DNA of 64,000 bases. Origin: Typhlomys cinereus. Lineage: Eukaryota > Chordata > Mammalia > Rodentia > Platacanthomyidae. The stretch is taken from assembly GCA_023101885.1 (NCBI GenBank), contig JALPQD010000090.1:1971569-2035568 (forward strand), given 5' to 3'. This document shows, piece by piece, positions 32,901 to 45,139 of this stretch. A program made the position numbers and the translations under genes. The notes beneath the pieces are model-generated. The model was not told the DNA's origin. It ran no database searches and worked only from the letters and a program-made list of their open reading frames with translations. Each line of letters starts with the position of its first letter. Position 1 is the first letter of the stretch.

Positions 32901-35900
32901 TATCCCTGTTTTTAATCCAGTACCATGCCATTTTTCTTGGTATGCCTTTTTAGTGTAGTTTAATGTCTGGTATGATAATACTTCCATCAGAGTTTTTATT
33001 ACTTTGAGTTGTTTTTGCTATCTAGGGCTTTTTGTGCTTTCATATGAGTTTTGAGATCATTTTATTGATTTCCGTGAAGAATTGCCTTGGAATTTTGATT
33101 GGATCATATTGAATATGTATATTGCTTTTGATAGTATGGTCATTTTTGCAATATTAATTCTACTGATTCAGTAACATAGATGGTCTTTTCATTTGGTATC
33201 TTCTGTAATTTCTTTCGTTGGAGTTTTAAAGTTTTCATTGTGCAGGTATTTTACATCCTTAGTTATTTCATTTTTTTGGAGGTAGGTAAATGTGATTTTT
33301 TTCTGCTATGTCTTCCTCATTTTGTTCATTCTTGTTATATAGGAAAGCCATTGATTTTTGGACATTAATTGTATAGCCTGTCAATCTACTGAACCTATTT
33401 ATCAGCTGCAGGAGTTTCCTGGTAGAAGCTTTTGGGTCTCTTTGGTGTATAATCATGTCATCTGTAAATAGGGATACCTTGACTTCTCCCTTTCTTATTC
33501 CTATCCCTTTTATCCACCTCTCTTGTCTTATAGTTCTAGCTAAGACTTCAAGTACAATATTAAACAGAAGTGATGAGAGTGTACAGCCTTGTCTAGTTCT
33601 TGACCTAAGTGTGAATGCTTCAAGTTCCCCATTTAGGATGATTTTTACTATAGGCTTGTTGTATATGATCTTTATTAAATTGATATATTTTCCTTCCATC
33701 CCTGTTGTCTTAAGGACTTTTATCATAAAGAGGTGTTGAATTTTAATCAAATGCTTTTTCTGCATCTATTGAGATGATTATATGATTTTTGTCTTTTCAT
33801 CTATTTATATGGTGAATTACATTTATTGATTTGTGTATATTGAATCAACCTTGTGTTTCTGGAATAAACCGAAATTGGTAATGGTAGATGGTCTTTTTGA
33901 CATGTTGAGTTCAGTCTGCTCGTATTTTGTTGAAGAATTTTTTTGTATCAGTATTCATTAATGAGATTGGCCTATAGTTTCATTTTTATTGTGTTTATTT
34001 GGTTTTGGGATCAGTGTAATATTAGTTTCATTGAAAGAGTTTGGAAATGTTCCTTTATATTTTATTTTGTGTAATAATTTGAGGAACAGTGGTATTAGTT
34101 GTTCTTCAAATATCTGATAGAATTTTGTACTGAATTCACCCATTCCTGGGCTATTTTTGGTTGGGAGATTTGTAATTACTGCTTTAATTTCATTGCTTAT
34201 TGTTGGACTGTTTAAATAGTTCAGTTCCTTCTGATTCAGTTTTGGTAAGGTATATGTGTTTAGAAATTCGTCCATATCTTTTTGGTCATCTAATTTGATA
34301 GAATGCAGTTGTTTTTGAAGTATACTTTCATGATTCTCTGAATTTCTTTGGTGTCATTTGTGATAGCTCCATTTTCACCTCAGTTTTATTAGTTGGGGTT
34401 TTCCCTCTTTTGATTTTGGTTAATTTGGCTAAAGGTTTATCAATCTAATTTGTTCGAAGAACCAGCTTTTTGTTTTTTTTTATTCTTTGTATTGTTTTCT
34501 TTGTCACAATTTCAGTTATTCCTCCCTTGATCTTACTAATCTATACTCACCTACTGCTTTGGGGCTTGGTCTGACCTTAGTTCTCTAAAGTTTTAAGTCG
34601 CATTGCTATTTACTTCTGATGTTTTTATTTTCCTTGATGGAGGCATTGAATGCTATAATATTTCCCCTTAGGACAGCCTACATTGTGTCCCATAGATTTA
34701 GGTATGTTGTATTTTTATTATCATTAATTTCTATGAATTTCTTATTTCTGTTTTGATTTTAGCCTGGATCCATTTCTTGTTCAGTAACATGATTAGTTTC
34801 CAAGAGTTTGTACTTTCCATTGTTTACCTTGCTATGGATGTTTAGCTTTATTCCATGGTGATCAGATAGAGTACAAGATGTAATTTTAATTTTCTTGTAT
34901 TTGTGGAGGCTTGCTTTGTGTCCTAGCATGTGGTCTATTTTGGAAAATGTTCCATGTGCTGCTGAAAAGAATGTGCAGTCCTGGTGTGTGGGTGAAAAGT
35001 TCAGTACGTGTCATTCAGGTTCATCTATGTAATGGTTTCATTTAATTCTAGTGTGACTTTTTTCAGTGTTTGGCCTGTTGATTGATGAGAGTGGGATGTT
35101 GAAATTCCCTACTATTATTGTGCTTGGGTCGATTTGCTGTTTTATATATAGTAGTGTTTGTTTAACAATTGTGTGTGAGCCTATATTTGGCACATATATG
35201 TTTAGAATTATTAAGTCTTCTTGATGGATTGTTTCTTTAACGTATATATAATATTGTTCTGTGTCTGTTATGATTTGTTTTTATTTGAAGTTTATTGTGT
35301 TGGATATTACAATAGCAACTCTTTCTTCTTTTTGGTTCCATTTGTTTGGAGTACTTTTGATCAGCCTTTCATCCTAAGGGAGTGCCTGTCTTTCATTGTT
35401 AGGTTACTGCTTCCTGAAGGCAGTAAATAGATGGGTCATTATTTTTTAATCTATGCATTAATCTGTGGGTTTTTTTAAATTGGGGATTTGAGCCCACTGG
35501 CATTTAAGGTTATTATTGAGAAATGTTTGCTGATTCCTGTCATTTTGTGAATTTTGTGTTTTTTATATTTGTGGTTCTTTCCTTAGTGGTTGTGCTGGCT
35601 TTATTTTTTCCTTCTATCCCCTTGGATATGCTTTTTTTTGAGTAATATATAGTCTTGAGTATTTTTTCTGATATCTTTTGCACACCTGGCTTGGTAGTCC
35701 CATGTGCCTTAAATTTATTTTTGTCATGGAAAATTTTTCTTCTGCCTTCAATCATGACTGATAGTTTAGTTGGATATAGCAGCCTAGATTGGCACTTATG
35801 ATCACTCATTACTTGAGGTACAGCTCTTCAAGTTCTTTTGGCTTTTACTGTTTCCACTGAAGTCAGCTGTTATTGTGATAGGCTTGCCCTTAAATTTCAC

Positions 35901-36187
35901 TTCACGTTTTTCTCTCCTATGGTCCTTAAAACATTCTCTTTATCCTGCATCTTCAGTGTTATGACTATTATTTGTCATAGGTTGCTTCTATTATGGTTGT
36001 GTCTAAGTGTTTTGTGCTATATATCTTGTACTTGGATGGTGACCTCTTTCCTTAGATGTGAAAAATTTTCATTTATGATGGTGTGGAAAATATGTTCTGG
36101 ACTATTTTTTTAGGTTTCTTGTTCTGGAACTCCGTGAATGCATAGGTTTGGTTTCTTTATGGTGGTCCATAGATGAGATTATTTTCA
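29998..36187 (-). mobile_element. Long LINE-1 inserted in the 5' intron of OR gene 2
   Basis: Minus-strand L1 of about 6.2 kb. The 3' UTR is on the left (30,030-30,560). ORF2 pieces include the reverse-transcriptase region at 33,765-33,268, where FADD has become FTDD, a piece at 34,275-33,958, and endonuclease-side remnants toward 35,500. Many frameshifts; inactive. Unit 2 lacks it: its sequence GAGGTATGAGCTTAACTAAG (50,813) runs straight through, matching unit 1 left of 29,998 and right of 36,188. A younger L1 3' end is nested at 31,782-32,385. Confidence 0.88.
31782..32385 (-). mobile_element. LINE-1 3' end nested within the older L1
   Basis: A second T-rich start and polypyrimidine 3' UTR interrupt ORF2 C-terminal sequence. 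A short duplication flanks it (CTAAGGCTTA left, CTAAGGCTCA right). Confidence 0.72.
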
Positions 36188-36585
36188 GTTAAATAACAGG
36201 ATTGATCATATGTGAAGATGGGATTCAAAGAGATGGAAGCTACAGGCACAGGTAACAAAAGGGAGGTGCTCTGAGAACTTATCCAGGGAATCAGGGATCT
36301 TTTAAAAAAATCTCAAAGCAATTAGGAAAATAGAAGCACAGTAAAACACAATTTGTAATGATAGAAGTAATCTGGGTCAGGTGTTCCAGTGTACCAATCA
36401 TAAGACATAGGAATTTGAGGCAGGAAAATCCCGCAAATCTAAGGTCAATTTGTGTTTATAGGAGATGGTGTCTTAAACCAAGCCAAGTCAACCACTCTTA
36501 AAATTCTTTTGAAAAAGGTTTAACAGTTTGGATTATAAGAAATTACTGCTATCATCAGATATAGTAGTGAAATATTCTATGTATT

Positions 36586-36813
36586 GGCCTGGAGATATGG
36601 CTCTGGGGTTAAGATGGTGCCTTGCAAACAGAAGATCTTGAGTTCAGATAACAGGTCTAACCTAAAAATGCCAGGTGGAAACAGTGGAAACTGGCATTCT
36701 GATCTTGGTGGGTGGAGCCTGAGACATCCCAGAGGAAAGCAAATAGGAGATAAAAATAATCCGGGATGATTCCCCAAGTTGCCCTGCGCCCTCCAAAGGG
36801 GCACACAATGCCC

Positions 36814-36872
<59 letters not shown>

Positions 36873-36885
36873 GAATAAAGTTTAA
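36586..36885 (+). mobile_element. Older tRNA SINE, plus orientation, with (CA)n
   Basis: Head GGCCTGGAGATATGGCTCTG then GGGTTAAG and a B-box-like GAGTTCAGATAAC, a body matching the minus copies at 17,952 and 28,110, then (CA)n 36,816-36,870 and AATAAA at about 36,873. Missing from unit 2 (about 51,250). Confidence 0.85.
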
Positions 36886-37099
36886 AACTTTTGTGCATAA
36901 ACCTGGCCATGTTATTATGTGATTGAGACAGTCATATTTCTTACCTTTGCTGGCTCCCTGACATCTTTGCTCAATTCCCTATGATGTTTCAAAGCTGTTT
37001 TTCCATTTATAAATACAAATAATGATTTAAAGATTCTCAAGTAAAAATGTTTTAAGAGTCTTCTTATCTGTCAGGGACATCTGCTTGGTAGACTATTTT

Positions 37100-37400
37100 A
37101 TTTTTATTTTTTTATTTTTCTTTATTTACCATTTATTCAATTGTGTGTGTATGCATGTGTACACGTGTATATATATGTGTGTGTGTGTAGAACCACGGAC
37201 GAATTCAGGAACTACCATGGACCGCCTCCACCTCCTCCTTGTTTATTCTGCCCCGGGATTCACAGGCTCTACCCTACCAGGACCAGAAATGCAGGCTGCC
37301 CCCACTTCTGCCCGGCGTCTATACGTGGGGTCTAGGATCCGAACTCAGGACCTTCCGCCTGCAAGGTAGAGGCTTAATCCCTGAGCCACCTCTCCAGCCC
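37100..37400 (-). mobile_element. Young B2-like SINE (copy 3), unit 1 only
   Basis: Flanked by the exact 14-bp duplication TGGTAGACTATTTT (37086-37099 and 37401-37414). The empty site is present once in unit 2 at 51,448-51,461. Its internal GT tract is short here (about 37,142-37,188). It lies about 340 bp upstream of OR gene 2, within the inferred 5' intron. Confidence 0.93.
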
Positions 37401-37744
37401 TGGTAGACTATTTTAAAAGCAGTTAGCTAATAGAACTGGCTTAAGAAATGAAGGGAAAGTAGGATCAAAACGTAAATTCTCACACCAAAGAAAATGGTAG
37501 GCTGAAAGTCTGTCTGAATACCTAAAAGAAAGAAGCCATTAATGGTGATGTAATAAAATATGGTAGATGTCACAACCCACACCAAAACTGGGGCTTAACA
37601 TTAAAGGTGCTAATGGGAAGATACTAGAGAGGATTTTGGGTGGGTTATGGCGAACAATACTATCTTATGAAGTATTTTGGTCTCAATAAGAAATATATTG
37701 ATTTGAAAGACTGATGCACTGTTATTTTGTGTTTTTTTGAAGTC

Positions 37745-38671
37745 ATGCAGAATCAAACTTCCATCACTGAATTTCTCCTCCTGGGAGTGACAGACATACA
37801 GGACCCACAGCCACTTCTCTTTACCATGTTTCTCATCATCTACTTTGTCAACATGGCTGGGAACGGGGCCATCCTGATGATCGTCATCTCAGATCCAAGA
37901 CTGCACTCTCCCATGTATTTCTTCCTGGGAAACCTGGCGTGTCTAGACATCTGCTACTCCACCGTGACAGTGCCTAAGACGCTGGAGAACCTCCTCTCCA
38001 CAAGGAAAGCGATTTCTTTCTTGGGATGCATAACTCAGCTTCATTTCTTCCACTTTTTTGGTAGCACGGAAGCCCTACTGCTGGCAGTGATGGCGTTTGA
38101 CCGCTTCGTGGCCATCTGCAAACCTCTCCATTACCCTGTCATCATGAACCGTCAGCTCTGCATTCAGCTGGTGGTCACCGTCTGGACCACTGGTTTTCTC
38201 CATGCTCTGCTTCACTCTGTGATGACATCTCGTTTGGACTTCTGTGGCTCCAACCGTATCCATCACTTCTTCTGTGATGTTAAACCACTGCTTGATCTGG
38301 CCTGTGGGAGCACTGAGCTCAACCTGTGGCTGCTTAATACCGTCACGGGGACTATGGCCATTGGCTCCTTCTCTCTGATATTTTTCTCCTATTTCTACAT
38401 CATCACCTACCTCTTCCTCAAGACCTTTTCTTGCAGCATGCTTCAGAAAGCACTGTCCACTTGTGCCTCTCACTTCATGGTCGTTGTTATTTTCTATGGT
38501 CCTGCCCTCGTCATCTACATCTGTCCTTCTTCAGGAAATTCTCTGGACCAGGACCGGGCCATTGCCATCATGTACACTGTGGTCACTCCTGCTCTCAGTC
38601 CGCTCATCTACACACTCAGGAACAACGAGGTGAGGGGAGCCTTGAATAGAATGATCACAAGAAGGTTCTGA
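37745..38671 (+). CDS. Or12d-like: Olfactory receptor, OR12D family (gene 2)
   Basis: Intact 308-residue odorant receptor. The chosen start is ATG 37,745 (N-terminus MQNQTSITEF), two bases after an acceptor-like TTTGAAG. Upstream in-frame codons begin only with TTG and lie across the presumed intron end. Hallmarks: NQT glycosylation site; PMYFFLGNLACLDICYS; DRF at 119-121; the disulphide cysteine at 95 paired by family rule with 177, extra loop cysteines at 167 and 187; ALSTCASH in TM6. Oddity: TM7 reads SPLIY, because Asn285 of the conserved NPxxY motif is Ser (AGT at 38597-38599, AAT in gene 3), and the next motif is RNNEV rather than RNKEV. About 19 residues of 308 differ from gene 3. Probably expressible, but signalling may be altered. 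Confidence 0.94.
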   Translation: MQNQTSITEFLLLGVTDIQDPQPLLFTMFLIIYFVNMAGNGAILMIVISDPRLHSPMYFFLGNLACLDICYSTVTVPKTLENLLSTRKAISFLGCITQLHFFHFFGSTEALLLAVMAFDRFVAICKPLHYPVIMNRQLCIQLVVTVWTTGFLHALLHSVMTSRLDFCGSNRIHHFFCDVKPLLDLACGSTELNLWLLNTVTGTMAIGSFSLIFFSYFYIITYLFLKTFSCSMLQKALSTCASHFMVVVIFYGPALVIYICPSSGNSLDQDRAIAIMYTVVTPALSPLIYTLRNNEVRGALNRMITRRF

Positions 38672-38699
38672 TCTGAAGAAATATGAAATATTCTTCTGG

Positions 38700-39020
38700 G
38701 GCAAATAATAACCAAGTGGTGAGAAGATCGATTACTTTATTTTCGAAGTTGTCATATTATGTATTACAGATCATGATGGATAATGGGAAAAAAGGGAAAT
38801 ATAGTTCACTTGCATGAAGCAATCTTTTCACATGTGATTCAAAGTAACCCTGACCATATAGTTTCTCACTTCAAAATCTGATTTCTGAGTTTGTTTTAAA
38901 TGGCAGTTGATAACCTTGTCTAATCAAACATTTTAGTGAAACGTGTTTTTTCCTATGCAATTAGGTGTAGGAACTTGTTATATAATCAGTTTGCATGAAA
39001 TGAGTAGTACCCTAGGCTTT
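38700..39020. other. 3' flank of OR gene 2
   Basis: Collinear with 52,745-53,060 in unit 2; no other feature seen. Confidence 0.5.
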
Positions 39021-42000
39021 TTAAAAAAACTTTTTACCTAGTTATACAAACTCAATGGGTAGATATTTTTGCCCCCTCCTTCTTCCTTCTCCCTCTCTTA
39101 TTCCTTATTGTCTCCCCATCCAGCTCTCTATCCCCATCACTCTCTTTCTCCCTCCTTTTTTCCCTTCTCCTCTTGGTGTTTCCTGTCTGTTGCCTCCTAC
39201 CCTCTAGGACATCAGCTCAAATGCGCCCTGAAGCTCCCTCTGAGTCATCTACCCTAGTGAGGGCTTTCAGACTTTGTAGCATATCTTGGGGCCCCTTGTT
39301 GGGCTGTTGCTAATATGGGAACTCCGTTATATCTGTCTAACCCCTTGCCTCTAAGGATTTTACTGCCTGAAGCCATCTCCTCTGAGATCTGTGCTAGTCT
39401 ATGGAGGCTTGTTGATATGTCAGCCATTGTGCGGGTCAGATAAAGTCAAATCACATTGCAGCGATATCCTAGCTGCTCCAGCCCAGACTTGAGTGGAGTA
39501 TATTTTCCATCGGAGGATCTCCCCATCTTAAGCTCTTATATTCTTGCTGCCCCCTCTTCCACAAGGTTCCTTGAGCTTAAGGATGAGGAATGATTTGGCT
39601 GCTCTGGTTCTGGGTGAACATGGTAAGGTGTTTGGTGCTCTGAATTATGGTTGGTTGTTGATTTTAGTTCTGCAGTTTCTGCTCTGTACTTGACTGCATC
39701 CTATTTGGATGTTGAGGTCTTCTCCTAACTAAAGATAAAAGGTTGTTTAAAAGAAGGTCACAATGTAAGAGGAGACGGCTGAATAGGATTAGGACATAGA
39801 AGTGAGTGGGGTTAGTCTCCTGGTTGCCAATTGGTTACCATCTAACTGCCAGCCCCCACTCCCTTCAAGACTGGGGAGATATGCCTAGCTCTTCATACTC
39901 GTCCAATCACAAGTGAACAGGAAGGGAAATGAGAGAGCTGTCGGATGTCTCGCTATTTACTGACTGTTGGTGATTGTGGTCTAATTTCTCTATTGAACTG
40001 TGTTCTTTAGTCTCCTTTCTCTTGGAGTCCTCTTTCCCCTTCCTTCTAGTTATAATCCTTTACAGAGATTTACCTTTAAGTATGTCATTAAGAGTGTTTG
40101 GAACTAGGATCCACTTATAAGGGAGAACATGTGATGTCTAGGTTTCTGTGCTTGGGATAATTCGCTCAGCATAATTTCTGCTAATTCCATCCATTTACCA
40201 GCAAATTTCATTAATTTGTTTTTCGAAGGCTGAGTAATATTCTATTCTATAATTGTACCACATTTTCATTATCCATTAATCAACTGTTGGACTTTTGGGT
40301 TGATTCCATGACTTTGCTATCTAGACTTTTTAAAAGTAATCCGTTTTGGTTAATATGTACTATTTCATTGGATGAATAAAGTTATACTTTCATTTTCAAA
40401 TTCAAAGTTATTCCTTCAATTTCAAAATTGAAAGAAATAAATTTTCTGACTCACCTGTGAGAGTCAAAAATTTTTGAGACATCCATATTTCTGTTTTTGA
40501 TAGTTATTGAATTATTGAATATCGATAATGTTCCTTCTCATACTCTTCCTTCCTTCTCCCCTTCCTTCTTTCTACCAGTTGTCTTTGTTCCTCTGTATAT
40601 TTTTGCTTCTACTTTCCTGTGATATAAAAATATGTGCATTATATACAGATATTTCTATATATAAAATCTAGGCCCACGAGTGAGAAAGAACACATGATAT
40701 TTTTCTCTCTGAGATTGACTTAACTCAATAGGAACATTTCTAACTGCATCCATTTTCCTTCAAATGATATAAATTTGTGGGTGAAAAATATTTCCTGTTT
40801 GAAATGCTGCTTTTTCCTCATTCATTCCTGTTTTGTTGGATAACTAGATTAGCTCTACAATGCAGTGATAATGACTGTGGTGCAATAAACATTGCTGTGT
40901 ACACATTTCTGTGATATGTTGACCTGGATCTATTGTGTAGCTGCATCACAGAGATGGACAGTTAGTGTTTTGAGAAAGCTACACACTGACCTCCAAAGTG
41001 TCTGGACTAGTTTCCATTCCTATAGGCAGTGCATAAGGGCTCCCCTTTGTCAATATGCACAAAGCATTTGGTTTTTTTTTTAAATAATGGAAGCTAATGT
41101 AGCTTTGATTTTCATTTCTTTGATGGCTAATAAAGTTGAATGTTTGTGAGAGTTCTAATAATTTCATTAGCTTATTTATTGATTAGGTTGTTTCATATTT
41201 TGGTTGCTTATCTTTTCAAAAATTCTTTGAATATGGTATCTGTAGGTGAATAGTTGGCAAAGTCTTTCTTACATTTTAAGGTTGTCTCTTCACTCGGTTG
41301 ACTGCCTCTTTTGCTGTTTGGAAGATTTTAATTTCACAAGTTTCCATGTGTTCATTTTTCAAAATTTTTTTGTTTTTTTTCCCCTAGTTTTACAAGCATA
41401 TTGAGTACTTATACCTACCTCCCTCCTTCCCCTCTTTTCCATCCCCCTTCTCTTCCTTCAACAATCCATCCCACTCCCTCCCACCCTCCTGCCTGTCCAC
41501 TTTTATGGGCCCCAGGGATTCATGCATCTGTGGCACACCAATAGGCTGCTCCTAGGGCTGCTCCACTGACAGCAGCATTCTTTTCGCTCAGCTAGCCTTA
41601 ATCCCCAAGCTTTCCACCACATATTCTTATCTCTCTTGAGTTCCTCTATAGTCTATGGGGGCACATTGGTATGTCAGTTATTATACGGGTCTGGTAAGGA
41701 AAGGTCTCATTGCAGTGAGTTCCTGGATGCAGCAACCATGCCTTGAGTGAAGTGTGTTGTCCCAAGGTGGACCTTCCCATCTTTAGGCTCTACAATCTTA
41801 CCACCCCCTCTTCTGCAAGGTTCCAGAACCTTAGGATGGGAAGAGATTAGGTTGCCTGATGCTGGGTGTGCATTGCAGGGGCACTGGTACTTTGTATTCT
41901 TATGTTCATTGTTGTTCACTTTCCTGCTCTTCCACTGCCCCAGGCTGCATCCTGTCAGGGCACTGAGATCCTTACCTCCATTGTAGAAGAAGACTTCTAG

Positions 42001-42970
42001 GCTGAATGCTAAGTGCTCTTCCAATCTATGGGTATGATAAGGGGTATTTACAAGGCAGTTTGGTGTGCTCTCTTCCTACCTACAGGTTCACAGGCTGTTC
42101 TTCCCTACTGATCTAGTTCCTTCCCTTTTATGGGTTCTTGTTTTAGTTAACATAACAAGAATGTGTTTCATTCTGACAAACAGGTCAGGAACCTTATCTG
42201 AAAGCTGTTGGTTGTCTCCTTGATATTCATGCCACTATTACACTGGTGGTCATCTGTTGCCATGGTGATTTTTATTGCAACTTGCAGATCTCATGACATG
42301 ATGTCACCTGTGGTTATTTCTCTCCCCTTATAGCTTCTTAGTGCTTAGTTTTCTGAGTTCTTTGTATACTCTGGATGTTAATCTTTCATCCAATTCATAG
42401 CTTGCAAAGAGTTTTCTTTTCCCATCTGTGAGCTGTCTTTTTGCCTAATTAACAGTTTCTTTTTCAAAACTGAAGTTTTTTAATTTTATGAAGTTTCATT
42501 TGTTGCTTGTTGCTCTTAGTTCCTGGACATTTGGGGTTCTGTTTAGAAAATCTTTACCTAGGCCTATCAATTCAAGTATACTTCTTACTATTTCTTCTAA
42601 TAATTTCAGGGTTTAACGTTGAAGTCTCTGGTCCATTTGGAGTTGATTTTTGTATAAGAAGAGAGGCAACAGTCAATTTTTATTCTTCTACATGTAGGTG
42701 TCCAATTTTCCCAACACCACTGGTTGAAGATGCTGTCTTTTCCCCCAGCATGTGTGCCTTGCACCATTGTCAAAAATCAAGTCACTGTATATTTGGAAGT
42801 TTTGTCTCTGTTCTAATCCATTGGGTTGATGTATCTGTTTTTGTGCCAGTACCAAGCTGTTTTAATTACTATAGCTCTCTAGTATAGTTTGAAATCTGGT
42901 ACTCCTACGCTTCCATCTACCTTTGAATCTCCTCTTATATTAAGGTCTTCATTTAAACAGTCTTTTATCT
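39020..42970 (-). mobile_element. Old LINE-1 sequence, unit 1 (shared with unit 2)
   Basis: Minus-strand L1 3' ends are visible at about 39,030 and 41,375 (T-rich start, TTTTACAAGCATATTGAGTA or TATACAAACTCAATGGG, polypyrimidine tract). 40,080-40,320 and 42,330-42,960 carry antisense ORF2 C-terminal text. 40,320-40,680 is not assigned. The unit 2 equivalent is 53,060-57,010. Confidence 0.75.
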
Positions 42971-42974
42971 TTGG

Positions 42975-43640
42975 TTAGGAGGTGACCTTCGATACAAATC
43001 AGGATGTAGCCAAGGGCAGTACAGGAAAAGCAAAACTGAAAACAACAAACCTTACTTCAGAACACCAAAGGCCCTTCATTATTCGCCTGGAACCAGACCA
43101 GCCAAATCTCTCATCCTAAAGGGAACCTTGTGGAAGAAGGGGTGCCAACGATGGGGAGGACCAACGATATGCAAAATACTCTGCATAAGTTAGGGCTGCA
43201 ACAGCCAGGATTGGACTTTGCCTGACCTGCACAATGGCTGACATGTCAATGAACCCCCAAAGTCTAACATGAATCACAGGGGAGAAGGTTCCAGGCAGTA
43301 GGGATCCTTGGAGGCAAGGGATGAAACAGACATAATAGAATTCCCATACTAACATGGAGAATGGCTCTGGGCAATGCCACTGAGTCCTGAACCCTCGCTA
43401 AAGTAGAGGACTCAGAGGGAGGTTTGAAATTAACACAAAAAGGATGCTCCAGAGGATGGGTGGAAGGAAGGGGGAGGCACTGAGATTGGGGGAGAAAGGG
43501 GAAGGGAGTGAAAGGGAGAATGGGGAAAGTGCAATGGGGGACGACTGGGAACGGGAGGGGAAGGGAGAGGACGGGGTACCTATTGAGCTTGTATGATTAG
43601 GAAAAAATAAAATGTGGGAGAAAAATAAAAAAAGATTTTT
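42975..43640 (+). mobile_element. LINE-1 3' UTR in opposite (plus) orientation
   Basis: Purine-rich tract and GGGGTACCTATTGAGC then an AATAAAATG-containing tail, plus strand, wedged between minus-strand L1s. Also present in unit 2 (57,020-57,695), so it predates the duplication. Confidence 0.82.
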
Positions 43641-44560
43641 TTTTAATGTGTACATTTGGTTTTGGCTCATCATTTGCTGTTTTTTTTTTTTTTTTGTACT
43701 GGGTGTTTGGTGTTCTGTATGGCTCTTGATTCAAGAAGGGTATCTCTTTTTTTAGGTCAGGAAAATTCTCCTCTATTATCTCATTAATTATACATGATGG
43801 ATCTTCCTCTTTCTCAGCTACCCATGATCCACATGTTGGGCTTTTTGATGGTGTCCCAGAATCCCTGTATGTTCTGTTCAAGTGTGTTTTCCCATTGATC
43901 AGTTTCTCTCATTGATTTGTCAACGTCTTTCATCTATCTTCTTGTTCTGAGATTCTGTCTTAAACATGATCAGTTCTATTTTTGAAACTGTCTATTGAAT
44001 TTCTTATTGTGCTATTTAATTTTTAGTTATGGTATTATTTCAGTCTTGGCTTTTTTAAGTGTTTCTATGTTTATTGACAGATCACATTCATCTTTTTTCC
44101 GTGTTTCTAGATGTTTTCAGGCTCTATTTTCATCTAGTTTTGTCTCATTTGTTTGCATTTTCTTGGTTTTCTTTCCTTATTTTATTGTGTTCGTGTTCAA
44201 ATATGTTTAGACATTCATCTATGTTCTCTTGGAGCTGTTATTTAAAATTGATCTTTGAAATTCATCGTTCTGGTTATTGTTTTCTTGGATATCTCCCAAT
44301 GGACTATCCTCTGTGGGATCTGAAGACTTGGGATTGATGATCTCAAGGGGAGACACATCTTTTTGGCTTCTTGTGCATGTTTTTTTTGTTTGTTTTTCCT
44401 GTGTGACATTGACATCTGGAATTAGGTCGTCACTTATTTTCTTTGATTTATACTCTTCTCTTGCTTTTGTCTACTGCTTGAGTTGGGATTTCAATTAGGA
44501 TAAGTAGATATTGATTGTAGTTCTATTTTTTAACATATTTTTAAGACTGTAGTTTTATTT
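43641..44560 (-). mobile_element. Old LINE-1 fragment, unit 1, with empty U6-L1 site
   Basis: Minus-strand L1-derived sequence. CTATTGAATTTCTT occurs once here (43992-44005), which is the uninterrupted form of the site that holds the U6-L1 insertion in unit 2. Confidence 0.7.
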
Positions 44561-44882
44561 TATATATGATGAGAAGCTTTACCCAAATATTTAAGTATGA
44601 AGTAGCATGCAGAGGTTGTAGAGGTTTTTTTTTATGATCTAAAAATATTTGTCAGGATAATTTAAGATGTCATAGATGTTAAAATAGACATTGCATAATT
44701 TTCTACCTTATTATTTAAATTGTACAGAGAAAGCTGTCATAATTTTGACACTAATTTAAATTGTACAGAGATGTTGTTTTACAGGATTAAATAAATTTCT
44801 AACCATAAAAGAATTCATTAAGTTCATAAACAATTAGTTAAAATAAAATAAGTAATGAATGCCCTCTTATAGTTTCATGCAT

Positions 44883-45073
44883 TTTTTAAATTTCCACTCA
44901 TACAAACTTAACAGGTACACCAGTCCCCTCCTCTCTTCCACCCCTTCTACCCTCCTGTACCCTCCTCCTCTCCCCCTTCCTCTCCATCCCCCAGTGCCTC
45001 CCCCTCCCATCCCTGGAGCATCCTTTAATGTGCATGCCAAACTCTCCTCTGGGTCCTCCTCTCCAATGAGGTG
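44883..45073 (-). mobile_element. LINE-1 3' end, unit 1 only
   Basis: Short L1 3' UTR flanked by TCATGCAT (44875-44882 and 45074-45081). Unit 2 has a single uninterrupted TTCATGCAT at about 60,171. Confidence 0.8.
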
Positions 45074-45139
45074 TCATGCATGTTTTTAAAGAGTCTACTC
45101 ATGTACTTAAAAGTTTATCACGCCGATTTCTATTTACAT

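Noticed and set aside
37727..37744. Six extra N-terminal residues for OR gene 2 (and the same at 51,797 for gene 3)
   Set aside because: They start at TTG and cross the likely splice acceptor; the ATG giving MQNQT fits the family.
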